NCBI GenBank assembly: GCA_947168365.1
Contig: CAMVLO010000014.1
Coordinates: 1-64,000 of the forward strand
Origin: UBA3824 sp017541145
GTDB lineage: Bacteria; Bacteroidota; Bacteroidia; Bacteroidales; UBA3824
Direction of reading: 5' to 3'
Length of the DNA: 64,000 bases
Part shown: one piece after another, positions 53,523 to 62,705 of the stretch
Numbering within the stretch: the stretch's first letter is position 1
How the letters are laid out: each line of letters begins with the position of its first letter
The notes under the pieces: model-generated
What the model saw: the letters and a program-made list of their open reading frames with translations, nothing else
Told to the model about the DNA's origin: nothing
Databases searched by the model: none
Program-made: the position numbers and the translations under genes

Positions 53523-53655
53523 AATTGGTGAATAATTTTTACAGTAAAGGGAAAAAACTGAGAGAATTACCAAAAATTTGCGAATATAATAAGACCGATT
53601 TTTACGTCAAGAAAAAAAATTAGGGAAATAAGGCACAAAAATTGATAATAATTGT

Positions 53656-53684
53656 TTGATAACAATAAAAATGTTGTATATTTG
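53656..53684 (+). promoter_or_regulatory. Promoter of the sensor phosphatase gene
   Basis: TTG (53656-53658), 18 bases, TATATTTG (53677-53684). It lies inside the upstream in-frame extension of the gene (from TTG 53652), which shows that ATG 53724 is the real start. Confidence 0.65.
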
Positions 53685-53723
53685 CCTAATGGAATTTACA
53701 AGCATCTTATTGAAGGAAAACAG

Positions 53724-56700
53724 ATGAAAAAGTATATACCACTATTAATATTATTATTGACTGTAATACAAAGTTACGGTCGTACGCTCGATGAAATCAG
53801 AAGAAGCGGAGTGGTAAGAGCCGCTTTTACGCAAAGTGGTATGCAGACTGTTAACAGACAGTTTGCCAGCGAGTTTGCAAAATTTCTGAACTGCGAACTC
53901 GAGATAGTACCTATCACTTGGAACGAGATGTTTTCGCATAACGGACGAGTGCCTGAAAACTACATGAGCGACGATTCAATCTATTACACTCCTGACGCTT
54001 TGCAGAAAGCGGACTTCATTTGTGGTACAACGTACATTTATCCGTGGCGCGAAAAATTCTTCGATTTCGCAGGTACAATGCAGGTTTCTGACCTTTTGAT
54101 TGTAAGAACAAACAGGAATCAGAAATCTGTAATCGAACATTTCTTTCAGCCGGAAAAATTACAAACCAAAAAAGAAAAATTCAAAATCAAGAAATACAGC
54201 GACTTAGCCGGATTGAGAATTGCAATTTTGGAAAACTCATCTTACGAAAAAAATATCGAACTCATCAACGAATATCTTGACGGTGCGATAGAAATTGTAA
54301 AAACCAAAAGTGAAGAAGAATCTCAGGCACTTGCAAGAGCAGGACGCGTAGACGGCTTTGTAACAGTATCTTACGTAGGTTTGCAATTCGTAAACGACAA
54401 TCCGAAATTTAAACTTGCATTCCCGATTGCGAAACCCGATCATGTGGCGTGGTGCGTGGAAAAAGGCAACAGAACTCTCAAAAACGAAATCGATAACTTT
54501 TTCGACATGATAAAAGGTACGGGAGTTCTTGACCAATTGTTTACTGACAAATTCGGTATTGACAATTCATCATACAACGAGGTAATCAACTCATACTCAG
54601 AGATTGACGCTCAAAACAATGTAAGTTATCGCGATTTGGACGAGATTATGGAATCGGGCAAACTGATAGTTTCGCTCCGTGACCGCGAAATGATTTATCA
54701 CCCTTACGGACAAAAACAATTCAACCATTATTTGGCTGGCGAATTTGCAAAATATCTTGGTATCGATATAGAAATCAGGATAATACCAAGTATTTCCGAC
54801 TATTTCAAAGATTCAAAAGGCGAAATTGTAAAGGACAGCGCATACACCCCGGAAACATTCAACAATGTGGATATTGCTTGCGACTTGCTTTCGCCTGTGG
54901 ATTGGCGTCTCAACAAAATTGATATCATTGATGTTTTACCTACTGCAAACATCGTTGTAGCAAGAAAAGATGTTGACATCAAGTCAATCAAGGACTTAAA
55001 GAAATATCGCGGTGTTACTTCAAAAGGTTCATCATACGAAGAAGATCTTATCGAAAACAAAATCGACAACTATTATTATAAGGAGGCTAACGAATTTTTC
55101 TCTGAAATAATAAAAGGTAATGCCGACTACTCAATTGTGAACTTCGACATCTATGACTTGCCGAAATATTCACAACTTGAAGCAAAATTTGTAATCGGTG
55201 AAATTTATCAAGTAGGTTGGGGTATCAAAAAACAACAACCGAAACTCAGACAAAAGATTTTGGAATTTTTGGAGTCGAGCAAGGTACTCGGAATCCTCAA
55301 CGATGCATTCCTCGAACAAGCCGGCATACCATACAAAGCCGCTCAAAATCACTTGAATGCGTTGTACAAAACATATCAATCAGGATATTTCCCGTTTGTA
55401 TTTTACGGCTCTGACCAAGGATTGCCGCAAGAGGATATTATGTGCGTTTACCAAGACAACGACGGATACATGTGGTTTGGAACTCACGCCGGAGCAATCA
55501 AATTCAACGGTCGTACAATGGTGGAATATTACAACGAAAACGGTTTGCAAAATAATATTGTTTTTGACATCGCACAAGATTCTAAAAATCGAATTTATTT
55601 TGCGACACTGGATGGCGTTTGTTGTTTGGATAAAAACGGAAATTTCACACAATATTTTGACAATATTCCGTTCAAACATATTTTCATAGACCAAAACGAC
55701 AACAAATATTTGTACGGTGACAAAGGACTTTACTATCTGAGTAACAACAACAAACAACAAATTCAGATGAGTAGTCAAATTCCGGCATTGCCAAGTTTGA
55801 TAAACTCGGTAGCGCAATTCAAATCCGGAAAATATATCTTGATTGCGGCACCGGAAGGTTTTTATTCTCTTGACAAAGAAAACCAGTTGAAACAAATCAG
55901 CAACCAAAATTGTTATGCTGTACATGTTGACGAAAATACAATTTGGCTTTCTACAACCAACGGAATATACACCGGAAACTATTCGCAATTTACACGCGGA
56001 AATATCGACAGTCTGAAAATCAACGAGAAAATAAATATTCCAACAAAACAGAGAATCCACACAATAAAACAAAATCGTGACGGATCAATTTTCTTACTCT
56101 CTGATTTTGAGGCATATCAGATATTCTCACTGAAACAGACCGCCATAAAATACGATCAAACAATTGGTCTGAAAAATCTAAAACTCCTCTCCTTCCTCGA
56201 AGATAAGGAAGACAACTATTGGTTTGGATATTCAGGTGGTATTCAAAAACTTACAAACCGTTCGTTGAGAAATCTCTATCCTGAAGAAATCAACAGTTAC
56301 ATGAACAATATCAACGAAGACGGCAACGGAAGAATTTGGATGGCGTTCAACAACAAGATTTACTACTACAATCAAGAATTGGTAGAATATTCAAAACATT
56401 TTGACGGCGAAGGAATACCGTACGTAGTGGCAAACCTTGAAAACGGAGATATTTTTGTAGCTGACACTTACGGTTGTTATGTATTGGATTGCAAGACATT
56501 AGCAATCAAAAAAGAAATGAAATTTCAAAACAAAATTTTCAACTTGCGAGGCATATTTGTAGCCCCGAAAGGCGAAATATTCTTGCTCTCAGGAGTTGAA
56601 GGTTTAGTTTACAAAATACAAGGATTTGAAAATCAACCGATTCCAATCGGAAATGCGTATACATCGGCAATCAGCAAGTTGGTAGTTTACAACGACATCA

Positions 56701-58559
56701 TAATTGGCGGCAACAATACCGGACTTGTAAAATTCAACGGATTGACATTTGAAGGACTGAAACCGACAAATACAGCTGTACTCGGATTGGAAACTATCGG
56801 CAACGAATTGTGGGTAGGTACAGAAAACGGTTTGGGAATTTTTACAAGCGATGGAAATCTCAAAATGCTTGATATTCCGACACTTCCGGACAATTCAATC
56901 AATACAATAAAAATTTCAAGAGACAAAATGCACCTTTGGCTCGGAACAAACAAAGGTTTCTGTTACTACAATATCAATGAAAACAAAGTAGAATTTACCG
57001 TAGATGCCAATGACGGACTTTCCGGTAATGAAATTGTAACAGACGGTTTACTTCTAAATACAAAAGGTGTATTGTTCGTGGCAACATTCCACGGCATTTC
57101 AGTTTACGATTTAAAGAAAGAAAAAACCGGCAAAACTGTACCTCAATGCCGACTTGAAAATATTTTACTGAACGGCGAAAAAATTTCACAAACAAGAAAT
57201 AAATTTTCTGCCAATGAGAACAACTTTGTATTTGAACTCGCAGGACTTTCTTTCAAGGACGAGGCTGCAATTACGTACGAATTTTACATGAAAGGTCTTG
57301 AAAACGACTACGTTGCATCATCCGGAAAAGAACACAGAGCAAGTTATCAAAACCTTCCTCCCGGCAAATACCAATTTGTTTACAGAGCAAAAGGTAAAGA
57401 TGGAATTTGGTGTTACTCAACACCTTACAATTTTGAAATTATGAAACCGTATTATCGCAAATGGTGGTTTATTGCGATAATGATACTTGGTGCACTTGCA
57501 ATTATCACTGCTACAATGAAAGTAAGAGAGGCTCAACTGAAACTCAGAAACGAACATCTTGAACAAATTGTAGAAGAACGTACTTCAGAAATCAAGAAAC
57601 AGAAAGAAGCCATCGAGCTTAAAAACAGCGAGTTGGAAATTCAGCGAGAAGAAATTGTTACTCAGCGAGATGCAATCGAAGAAAAGAACGCAACTCTTGA
57701 GAAACAGAAATCTGAAATTCTCTCTCAAAGAGACGAACTTGAAGTACAGAAAAATATTGCAACTCAGCAGCGTGACGAAATTGCACATCACCAGAAAGAA
57801 ATCATGGATAGTATTTATTACGCGAAGAGAATTCAGACCGCGATAATGCCGACCGAAGACAATATTGAAAAAGTATTGCAGGATTTCTTCATACTTTTCC
57901 GTCCGCGAGATATCGTAAGCGGCGACTTCTATTACTTCAAACATATCAACAATTATGCAGTAATAGTGGCAGCGGATTGTACAGGTCACGGCGTACCGGG
58001 CGCATTCATGAGTATGCTCGGCTCTGCTTACCTGAACGAAATTATTGTAAACAACCAAGACAAATTGAATTCCGGACATATTCTTGACCTCCTGAGAGAG
58101 AGCATCATAGAATCGCTACAGCAGACAGGTAGAATAGACGAAGCAAAAGATGGTATGGATATTGCAATTTGTATTTTGGACTTGGATACAAAACAATTGC
58201 AATTCTCCGGTGCATTCAACCCGATGTTCCTTGTAAGAGAAGGCGAAATCGAAGAATATCGCGCTGACCGAATGCCGATTGGTATTCACGACTATGTGGA
58301 TGTTGGTTTTACAACTTACGACATCGAAATGCAAAAAGACGACATCGTGTATATTTTCTCTGACGGCTACGCATCACAATTTGGCGGCAAAACCGGAAAG
58401 AAATTCATGTCCAGCAGATTGAAAAAACTTTTATTGGAAATATCGGAAAACCCACTTCCGAAACAAAAAGATATTCTCAACGAGAAAATCGAAGCATGGA
58501 TGGGAACCGAATACAAGCAAGTCGATGATATATTAGTAATAGGTTTCAAAATATCGTAA
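53724..58559 (+). CDS. Sensor phosphatase: two solute-binding domains, propeller, Y_Y_Y and SpoIIE
   Basis: 1,611 residues from ATG 53724 (signal peptide MKKYIPLLILLLTVIQSYG). Domains: two family 3 solute-binding (SBP_bac_3-type) domains (about 22-290 and 295-550; LDEIRRSGVVRAAF and LDEIMESGKLIVSLRD starts); a beta-propeller of two-component-regulator type (about 556-1145; GLPQEDIMCVYQDNDGYMWFGTHAG); a Y_Y_Y domain (about 1155-1245); one TM (about 1250-1270); a long coiled coil (about 1275-1365); and a C-terminal SpoIIE PP2C phosphatase (KRIQTAIMP, VAADCTGHGVPGAFMS, FSDGYASQFGG). The likely role is to sense a periplasmic ligand and dephosphorylate a cytosolic STAS protein. It replaces the kinase end of a hybrid two-component sensor with a phosphatase. 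Confidence 0.9.
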   Translation: MKKYIPLLILLLTVIQSYGRTLDEIRRSGVVRAAFTQSGMQTVNRQFASEFAKFLNCELEIVPITWNEMFSHNGRVPENYMSDDSIYYTPDALQKADFICGTTYIYPWREKFFDFAGTMQVSDLLIVRTNRNQKSVIEHFFQPEKLQTKKEKFKIKKYSDLAGLRIAILENSSYEKNIELINEYLDGAIEIVKTKSEEESQALARAGRVDGFVTVSYVGLQFVNDNPKFKLAFPIAKPDHVAWCVEKGNRTLKNEIDNFFDMIKGTGVLDQLFTDKFGIDNSSYNEVINSYSEIDAQNNVSYRDLDEIMESGKLIVSLRDREMIYHPYGQKQFNHYLAGEFAKYLGIDIEIRIIPSISDYFKDSKGEIVKDSAYTPETFNNVDIACDLLSPVDWRLNKIDIIDVLPTANIVVARKDVDIKSIKDLKKYRGVTSKGSSYEEDLIENKIDNYYYKEANEFFSEIIKGNADYSIVNFDIYDLPKYSQLEAKFVIGEIYQVGWGIKKQQPKLRQKILEFLESSKVLGILNDAFLEQAGIPYKAAQNHLNALYKTYQSGYFPFVFYGSDQGLPQEDIMCVYQDNDGYMWFGTHAGAIKFNGRTMVEYYNENGLQNNIVFDIAQDSKNRIYFATLDGVCCLDKNGNFTQYFDNIPFKHIFIDQNDNKYLYGDKGLYYLSNNNKQQIQMSSQIPALPSLINSVAQFKSGKYILIAAPEGFYSLDKENQLKQISNQNCYAVHVDENTIWLSTTNGIYTGNYSQFTRGNIDSLKINEKINIPTKQRIHTIKQNRDGSIFLLSDFEAYQIFSLKQTAIKYDQTIGLKNLKLLSFLEDKEDNYWFGYSGGIQKLTNRSLRNLYPEEINSYMNNINEDGNGRIWMAFNNKIYYYNQELVEYSKHFDGEGIPYVVANLENGDIFVADTYGCYVLDCKTLAIKKEMKFQNKIFNLRGIFVAPKGEIFLLSGVEGLVYKIQGFENQPIPIGNAYTSAISKLVVYNDIIIGGNNTGLVKFNGLTFEGLKPTNTAVLGLETIGNELWVGTENGLGIFTSDGNLKMLDIPTLPDNSINTIKISRDKMHLWLGTNKGFCYYNINENKVEFTVDANDGLSGNEIVTDGLLLNTKGVLFVATFHGISVYDLKKEKTGKTVPQCRLENILLNGEKISQTRNKFSANENNFVFELAGLSFKDEAAITYEFYMKGLENDYVASSGKEHRASYQNLPPGKYQFVYRAKGKDGIWCYSTPYNFEIMKPYYRKWWFIAIMILGALAIITATMKVREAQLKLRNEHLEQIVEERTSEIKKQKEAIELKNSELEIQREEIVTQRDAIEEKNATLEKQKSEILSQRDELEVQKNIATQQRDEIAHHQKEIMDSIYYAKRIQTAIMPTEDNIEKVLQDFFILFRPRDIVSGDFYYFKHINNYAVIVAADCTGHGVPGAFMSMLGSAYLNEIIVNNQDKLNSGHILDLLRESIIESLQQTGRIDEAKDGMDIAICILDLDTKQLQFSGAFNPMFLVREGEIEEYRADRMPIGIHDYVDVGFTTYDIEMQKDDIVYIFSDGYASQFGGKTGKKFMSSRLKKLLLEISENPLPKQKDILNEKIEAWMGTEYKQVDDILVIGFKIS

Positions 58560-58629
58560 CTGATTTATTTTGAATACAAAAACGAGTTTGTATTTACTGT
58601 TTCCTCATTAAATAAGTTTTTTTCCTAAG

Positions 58630-58668
58630 GCAGGGTTTGCGATATTTATCGCAAATTCTGCTTTTTTT
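58630..58668 (+). terminator. Terminator of the sensor phosphatase gene
   Basis: Stem GCAGGGTTTGCGAT (58630-58643) / ATCGCAAATTCTGC (58648-58661) with two G-U pairs, then eight Ts. Confidence 0.85.
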
Positions 58669-58746
58669 TCAACAATAAATTATGTAAAAACAGTTTTTTT
58701 TTATCTTATAATAAACAAAAAACAATAAATAAAAAATAATTTAAAA

Positions 58747-59325
58747 ATGAAGAAAATATTATTAACAGCATTGATTGCAATTTGCTCTGTATTAAGCACA
58801 TTTGCACAAGAAACTTATGAATGGAAATACCATCACTTTGAGTTTTCACTTCCGGAAAGTTTGGAAGTAACTACAAATACCTCAGACAAATTTGTAGCGA
58901 AAAACACTCACATGGCGGTTACAATCAAACCGTTTGATTGCAGTGATTATACTTCAAAAGAACTCGGAGAAAAACTCGTAGAAAGAGCGAAAGTAAACGG
59001 ACTTCGTGTAAGAGACAGCGAAATTGAAAATTTCAGCGGTGAAAATTGCGAAGGCGTTTATCTTTTGGGTGAATACAAAGACGAAGATGACGGCGAATGG
59101 GGTTTGGTAGCAATCGGATTTAGCGGCCGCTCAAAAGCCGTTTACGCTTACTTCGATTTTGATGACAGCGACCGTACAAAAAGACAAGTTTCCAAAATTT
59201 TGGAAAGCTTCACATTCACTCACGGACACTTACACGATGATGATGACGACGACGACGATGATGACGACGACAATTATCACCACCAACAACATCACCACCA
59301 TCACGATGATGACTACGATGATTAA
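58747..59325 (+). CDS. Exported protein with poly-Asp/poly-His C-terminal tail
   Basis: A 192-residue protein. The signal peptide is MKKILLTALIAICSVLSTFAQ. The compact domain (about 22-158) is predicted to be beta-alpha, with WKYHHFEFSLPESLEVTTN and ENCEGVYLLGEY. The final 34 residues are extreme: HGHLH, 12 Asp in a row, then NYHHQQ, a five-His run and DDDYDD. This should bind divalent metals (Ca2+ on Asp; Ni2+, Zn2+ or Cu2+ on His). No family is recognised for the body. Bounded by terminators on both sides. Confidence 0.82.
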   Translation: MKKILLTALIAICSVLSTFAQETYEWKYHHFEFSLPESLEVTTNTSDKFVAKNTHMAVTIKPFDCSDYTSKELGEKLVERAKVNGLRVRDSEIENFSGENCEGVYLLGEYKDEDDGEWGLVAIGFSGRSKAVYAYFDFDDSDRTKRQVSKILESFTFTHGHLHDDDDDDDDDDDDNYHHQQHHHHHDDDYDD

Positions 59326-59348
59326 TCAATAGGTACAAAAACAGAAAA

Positions 59349-59384
59349 GAGGTTTTCTATTTTTTAGGAAACCTCTTTTTTTTG
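59349..59384 (+). terminator. Terminator of the Asp/His-tail gene
   Basis: Stem AGAGGTTTTC (59349-59358) / GGAAACCTCT (59367-59376), then eight Ts. Confidence 0.88.
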
Positions 59385-59420
59385 TAGCGTACAAAAACAA
59401 AAAGATGTCAAAAAGAAAAA

Positions 59421-59447
59421 CGCGCAACCATACAAAATGATTGCGCG
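59421..59447 (-). terminator. Terminator of the proB-proA-argB-M20 operon
   Basis: Stem CGCGCAA (59421-59427) / TTGCGCG (59441-59447), extended by CAT/ATG pairing inside, followed by a T-rich stretch on the minus strand. Confidence 0.7.
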
Positions 59448-59490
59448 AAAAAATTAAATTTATTTATTATGAGATCTATAAACGTGTGTA

Positions 59491-60588
59491 TTAACTGAAA
59501 CTTGCAAAAAATTTCTCAAACAAATCCACCGTCTTTTTTACACCGTCCTCAATTTCAGAAAGTTTGATATATTCATCGGCAGTGTGAGAGCGGTTGGAAT
59601 CGCCCGGACCCATTTTCAAACTTGGATACGACATCACGGCACGGTCGGATGTTGTAGGACTTCCAAAAAGTTTGAATCCTTCTTTTTCCGCGAGTTTGAT
59701 AAACGGATGATTTTCATCGATATGCGAAGATTTCAGTTTGAAACTTCTCGGTTTTACTTCAGTATCTTTGTTCGGAAGATTTTCGCGAATTACATCCAAA
59801 GCCTCTTGATGAGTGTATTTTTCTGTGATGCGAACATCCACCATAAACGAGCAAGAATCGGGAACAACATTGTGCAAAGTTCCGGCGTTAACTCCTGTAA
59901 CAGTGCATTTTACCTCACCAAGCCACGGCGAAACTTTTTCAAATTTATATGTCTTGAACCAATTGATATCTTCCATTGCCTTGTAAATCGCGTTCACACC
60001 GGTATTTCTTGCAGCGTGACCGGTAACGCCTTTAGCTACACAGTCCAAAACCAAAATACCTTTTTCGGCAACAGAAATTTCCATGCAAGTAGGCTCTCCC
60101 ACCACAGCAAATTCAATCGGCGGAAGCTTGTCCAAAATGCTTGCAACACCATTGTCACCGGAATTTTCTTCCTCGGCAGTTGGAGCAATTATGATATTGT
60201 AAGGCAAATCTTTACGCTCGTTGAAATACAAAAAAGTTGTAATCAAATTGATAAGCGGACCACCGGCATCGTTGCTACCCAAACCGTAAAGTATGCCGTT
60301 TTCTACATCGGGACTAAACGGATCACGGGTATAACTTTTGGCGGGCAATACTGTATCATGGTGAGAGTTGAAAAGTATCGTCGGCTTTGAAGAATCGAAA
60401 TATTTGTTTTTTGCCCAAACATTGTTGAAATGTCGTGACACTTCTCTTACACCATGATTTTCAAGGTATTGCATGATAATTGCCGCCGTCTTGTCCTCGT
60501 TGCGCGAAGTGGAAAGCGTAGCAATCAATTTCTTCAGCAATTCAATGCCTTCAAGAGTGAGTTTATTTGCTAATAAGGGTTCCTGCAT
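59491..60588 (-). CDS. M20-family deacylase, ArgE-type
   Basis: 365 residues from ATG 60588 (a TTG at 60630 is rejected because it would overlap argB by more than 60 bases). The metallopeptidase M20 fold has FNSHHDTVLP, GSNDAGGPL, the general-base EEENSGD and a C-terminal His in SHTADEY. Position directly after argB indicates the ornithine-releasing step of arginine synthesis (acetyl- or succinyl-ornithine/citrulline deacylase). Bacteroidota often use N-succinyl intermediates, so the acyl group cannot be fixed from sequence. It overlaps the argB end by 26 bases. Confidence 0.9.
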   Translation of the reverse strand: MQEPLLANKLTLEGIELLKKLIATLSTSRNEDKTAAIIMQYLENHGVREVSRHFNNVWAKNKYFDSSKPTILFNSHHDTVLPAKSYTRDPFSPDVENGILYGLGSNDAGGPLINLITTFLYFNERKDLPYNIIIAPTAEEENSGDNGVASILDKLPPIEFAVVGEPTCMEISVAEKGILVLDCVAKGVTGHAARNTGVNAIYKAMEDINWFKTYKFEKVSPWLGEVKCTVTGVNAGTLHNVVPDSCSFMVDVRITEKYTHQEALDVIRENLPNKDTEVKPRSFKLKSSHIDENHPFIKLAEKEGFKLFGSPTTSDRAVMSYPSLKMGPGDSNRSHTADEYIKLSEIEDGVKKTVDLFEKFFASFS

Positions 60589-61354
60589 GATTTTCACTGA
60601 AAAAATTTTCAATATCGTTTGAATTTCCAATTATCACTTTGTCAACACCTTGCTCCAAAGTTTTGAAAGCATTTTCAAGCTTAGGAATCATACCGTCAGC
60701 GAAAATACCTTTTGACAAAAGTTCCGGATAATTTTGCTTGTTGAGAACAGGAATTACCGAATTGTCATCCTCAGCATTCATCAAAACACCTTTCTTTTCA
60801 AAACAGAAATAAAGATTTGTTTTAACGATTTTTGAAAGACCTGCTGCAAGTGTAGAAGCCACAGTGTCAGCATTGATATTCAAGAGTTGAGCATTTTTGT
60901 CGGCAGCAATTGTTGCAATTACCGGAGTATAACCGTCTTTTACAAGGTTAACAAGCAATTGAGCATTTACGCCGTCAGCAGTGATGTCACCGGCAAAACC
61001 GTAATCAATATCTTTTACCGGACGTTTTACAGCATCCAACAAAACGCCATCCACACCACTGATTCCCACCGACTTACGACCGAAAGAATTGAGTTTTGCG
61101 GTTATAGTTTTGTTGATAAGACCTGTATAAACCATAGTAACCACTTTGAGAGTTTCGGCATCGGTAATACGTCGTCCGTTCACCATTTTGGGTTCAATTC
61201 CCATACTCTCAAGCACTTGATTGGCAACTTTTCCGCCACCGTGTACAAGTACAATATTTTTTTTGATATTGGCAAGCTTAGCCAAAAATGCGTTGCGGGC
61301 ATCTTCGTTGTCAATTACTTTGCCTCCAACTTTCACTATATTAATTTCTTGCAT
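60563..61354 (-). CDS. argB: Acetylglutamate kinase family (ArgB)
   Basis: A 263-residue amino-acid kinase. It has NIVKVGGKVIDNE, the acyl-glutamate-binding VHGGGKVANQVLE, TDAETLKVVTMVYTG, and the C-terminal GMIPKLENAFKTLEQGV. It phosphorylates N-acyl-glutamate in arginine synthesis. A succinyl instead of an acetyl group is plausible in this phylum. The minus-strand TAAATTTG (plus 61414-61421), between proA and argB, may be an internal promoter. Confidence 0.93.
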   Translation of the reverse strand: MQEINIVKVGGKVIDNEDARNAFLAKLANIKKNIVLVHGGGKVANQVLESMGIEPKMVNGRRITDAETLKVVTMVYTGLINKTITAKLNSFGRKSVGISGVDGVLLDAVKRPVKDIDYGFAGDITADGVNAQLLVNLVKDGYTPVIATIAADKNAQLLNINADTVASTLAAGLSKIVKTNLYFCFEKKGVLMNAEDDNSVIPVLNKQNYPELLSKGIFADGMIPKLENAFKTLEQGVDKVIIGNSNDIENFFSENHAGTLISK

Positions 61355-61450
61355 CTTGTAAGTCTAAAAATTTATGTAATTTCTTCCGACAAAAATCGAA
61401 AAAATTGTAATTGCAAATTTATAATATTTTCTCAAGTAACGAAGTTAAAA

Positions 61451-62701
61451 TTATGAATTTCTAATCTGACCGTTACCAAAAATTTTCCATTTATAAGTTG
61501 TAAGCTCTTTCAAACCCATCGGACCGCGAGCATGAAGTTTCTGAGTACTGATACCGATTTCAGCACCGAGACCAAACTGAGCTCCGTCAGTAAAAGCCGT
61601 ACTCGTATTCAGATAACAACAAGCGGCATCCACTTCGTTCAAAAATCGCTGTGCAACTTCCTCATTTTCAGTAATTACAGCTTCTGAATGTTTTGAACTG
61701 TATTTGAAAATATGGTCAAGCGCACTATCCAAATTATCAACAGTTTTTACAGCCATTCGCAACGACTGAAATTCACGACCGAAATCAGAATCCTGAGCAT
61801 GATGCAACAACGCCGCATATTTGCCTTCCAATGCAGCAAAAGAACGTTCATCAGCAAATATTTCTACCTGTTTTTCAGCGAGTTTACTACACAACTGAGG
61901 TAAATCTTTCAGTCTTGAACTGTGGATTATTAGACAATCGAGCGCATTGCAGACACTCACACGGCGAGTTTTGGCGTTGGTAATCACGTCAATAGCCTTA
62001 TTGATGTCACCAAATTCATCAAAATAAGTATGAACAACACCCGCACCGGTCTCAATTACAGGCACTTTAGCATTGTCACGAACTGCGTTTATCAAGCCCT
62101 TAGAACCGCGAGGAATCAGCACATCAATATAGCCAACCGCATTCATCAAATCTGTAGCAGCCTCTCTATCAGGCGGTAACAATTGAATAATATCCGGATT
62201 TACTCCGTTATTTTTCAGAACATCATGAATGATGTCAACCAAAATTTTATTAGAATCTTTAGCATCGCTCCCACCCTTCAGCACAACAGCATTTCCGGAA
62301 CGCAAACACAGCGACACAACATCTACAGTAACATTCGGACGAGCTTCATAAATAACGCCAACAACTCCAAGCGGAACACGTACTTTATTGAGTTTCAATC
62401 CGTTGTCAAGAGTACGCTCTTCAATAATTTCACCGTAAGGCACAGGCAACAATGCCACATGACGTGTATCCGAAGCCATACCTTCAATTCGTTTTTGGTC
62501 AATAGTAAGACGATCGTACATCGGATTTTTGGGATCCATACGGCTGAGATCCAGCGCGTTGGATTCAAGTATCGACTTAGAATTGCTGATTAACGCATCT
62601 GCGATGTCATTCAAAATTTTAGCTGTTTTTTCAGCAGGAAGACTGCCTGTTTTGCGAGCCGCGTCTTTTACTGCAACAAACTGTAACTTAGACTGATTCA
62701 T
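61451..62701 (-). CDS. proA: Gamma-glutamyl phosphate reductase
   Basis: A 416-residue aldehyde dehydrogenase-fold enzyme of proline synthesis. It has VPLGVVGVIYEARPNVTVDV, LRSGNAVVLKGGSDA, the catalytic Cys in VSVCNALDCLI, and the C-terminal LGAEIGISTQKLHARGPMGLKELTTYKW. Its start is 4 bases after the proB stop, indicating translational coupling. Confidence 0.97.
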   Translation of the reverse strand: MNQSKLQFVAVKDAARKTGSLPAEKTAKILNDIADALISNSKSILESNALDLSRMDPKNPMYDRLTIDQKRIEGMASDTRHVALLPVPYGEIIEERTLDNGLKLNKVRVPLGVVGVIYEARPNVTVDVVSLCLRSGNAVVLKGGSDAKDSNKILVDIIHDVLKNNGVNPDIIQLLPPDREAATDLMNAVGYIDVLIPRGSKGLINAVRDNAKVPVIETGAGVVHTYFDEFGDINKAIDVITNAKTRRVSVCNALDCLIIHSSRLKDLPQLCSKLAEKQVEIFADERSFAALEGKYAALLHHAQDSDFGREFQSLRMAVKTVDNLDSALDHIFKYSSKHSEAVITENEEVAQRFLNEVDAACCYLNTSTAFTDGAQFGLGAEIGISTQKLHARGPMGLKELTTYKWKIFGNGQIRNS

Positions 62702-62705
62702 ATTG

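Noticed and set aside
55380..56072. 230-codon minus-strand frame inside the sensor phosphatase gene
   Set aside because: Antisense shadow of the propeller region, no start context or homology signal.
59584..60390. 268-codon plus-strand frame opposite the M20 deacylase gene
   Set aside because: Shadow of a conserved enzyme on the other strand.
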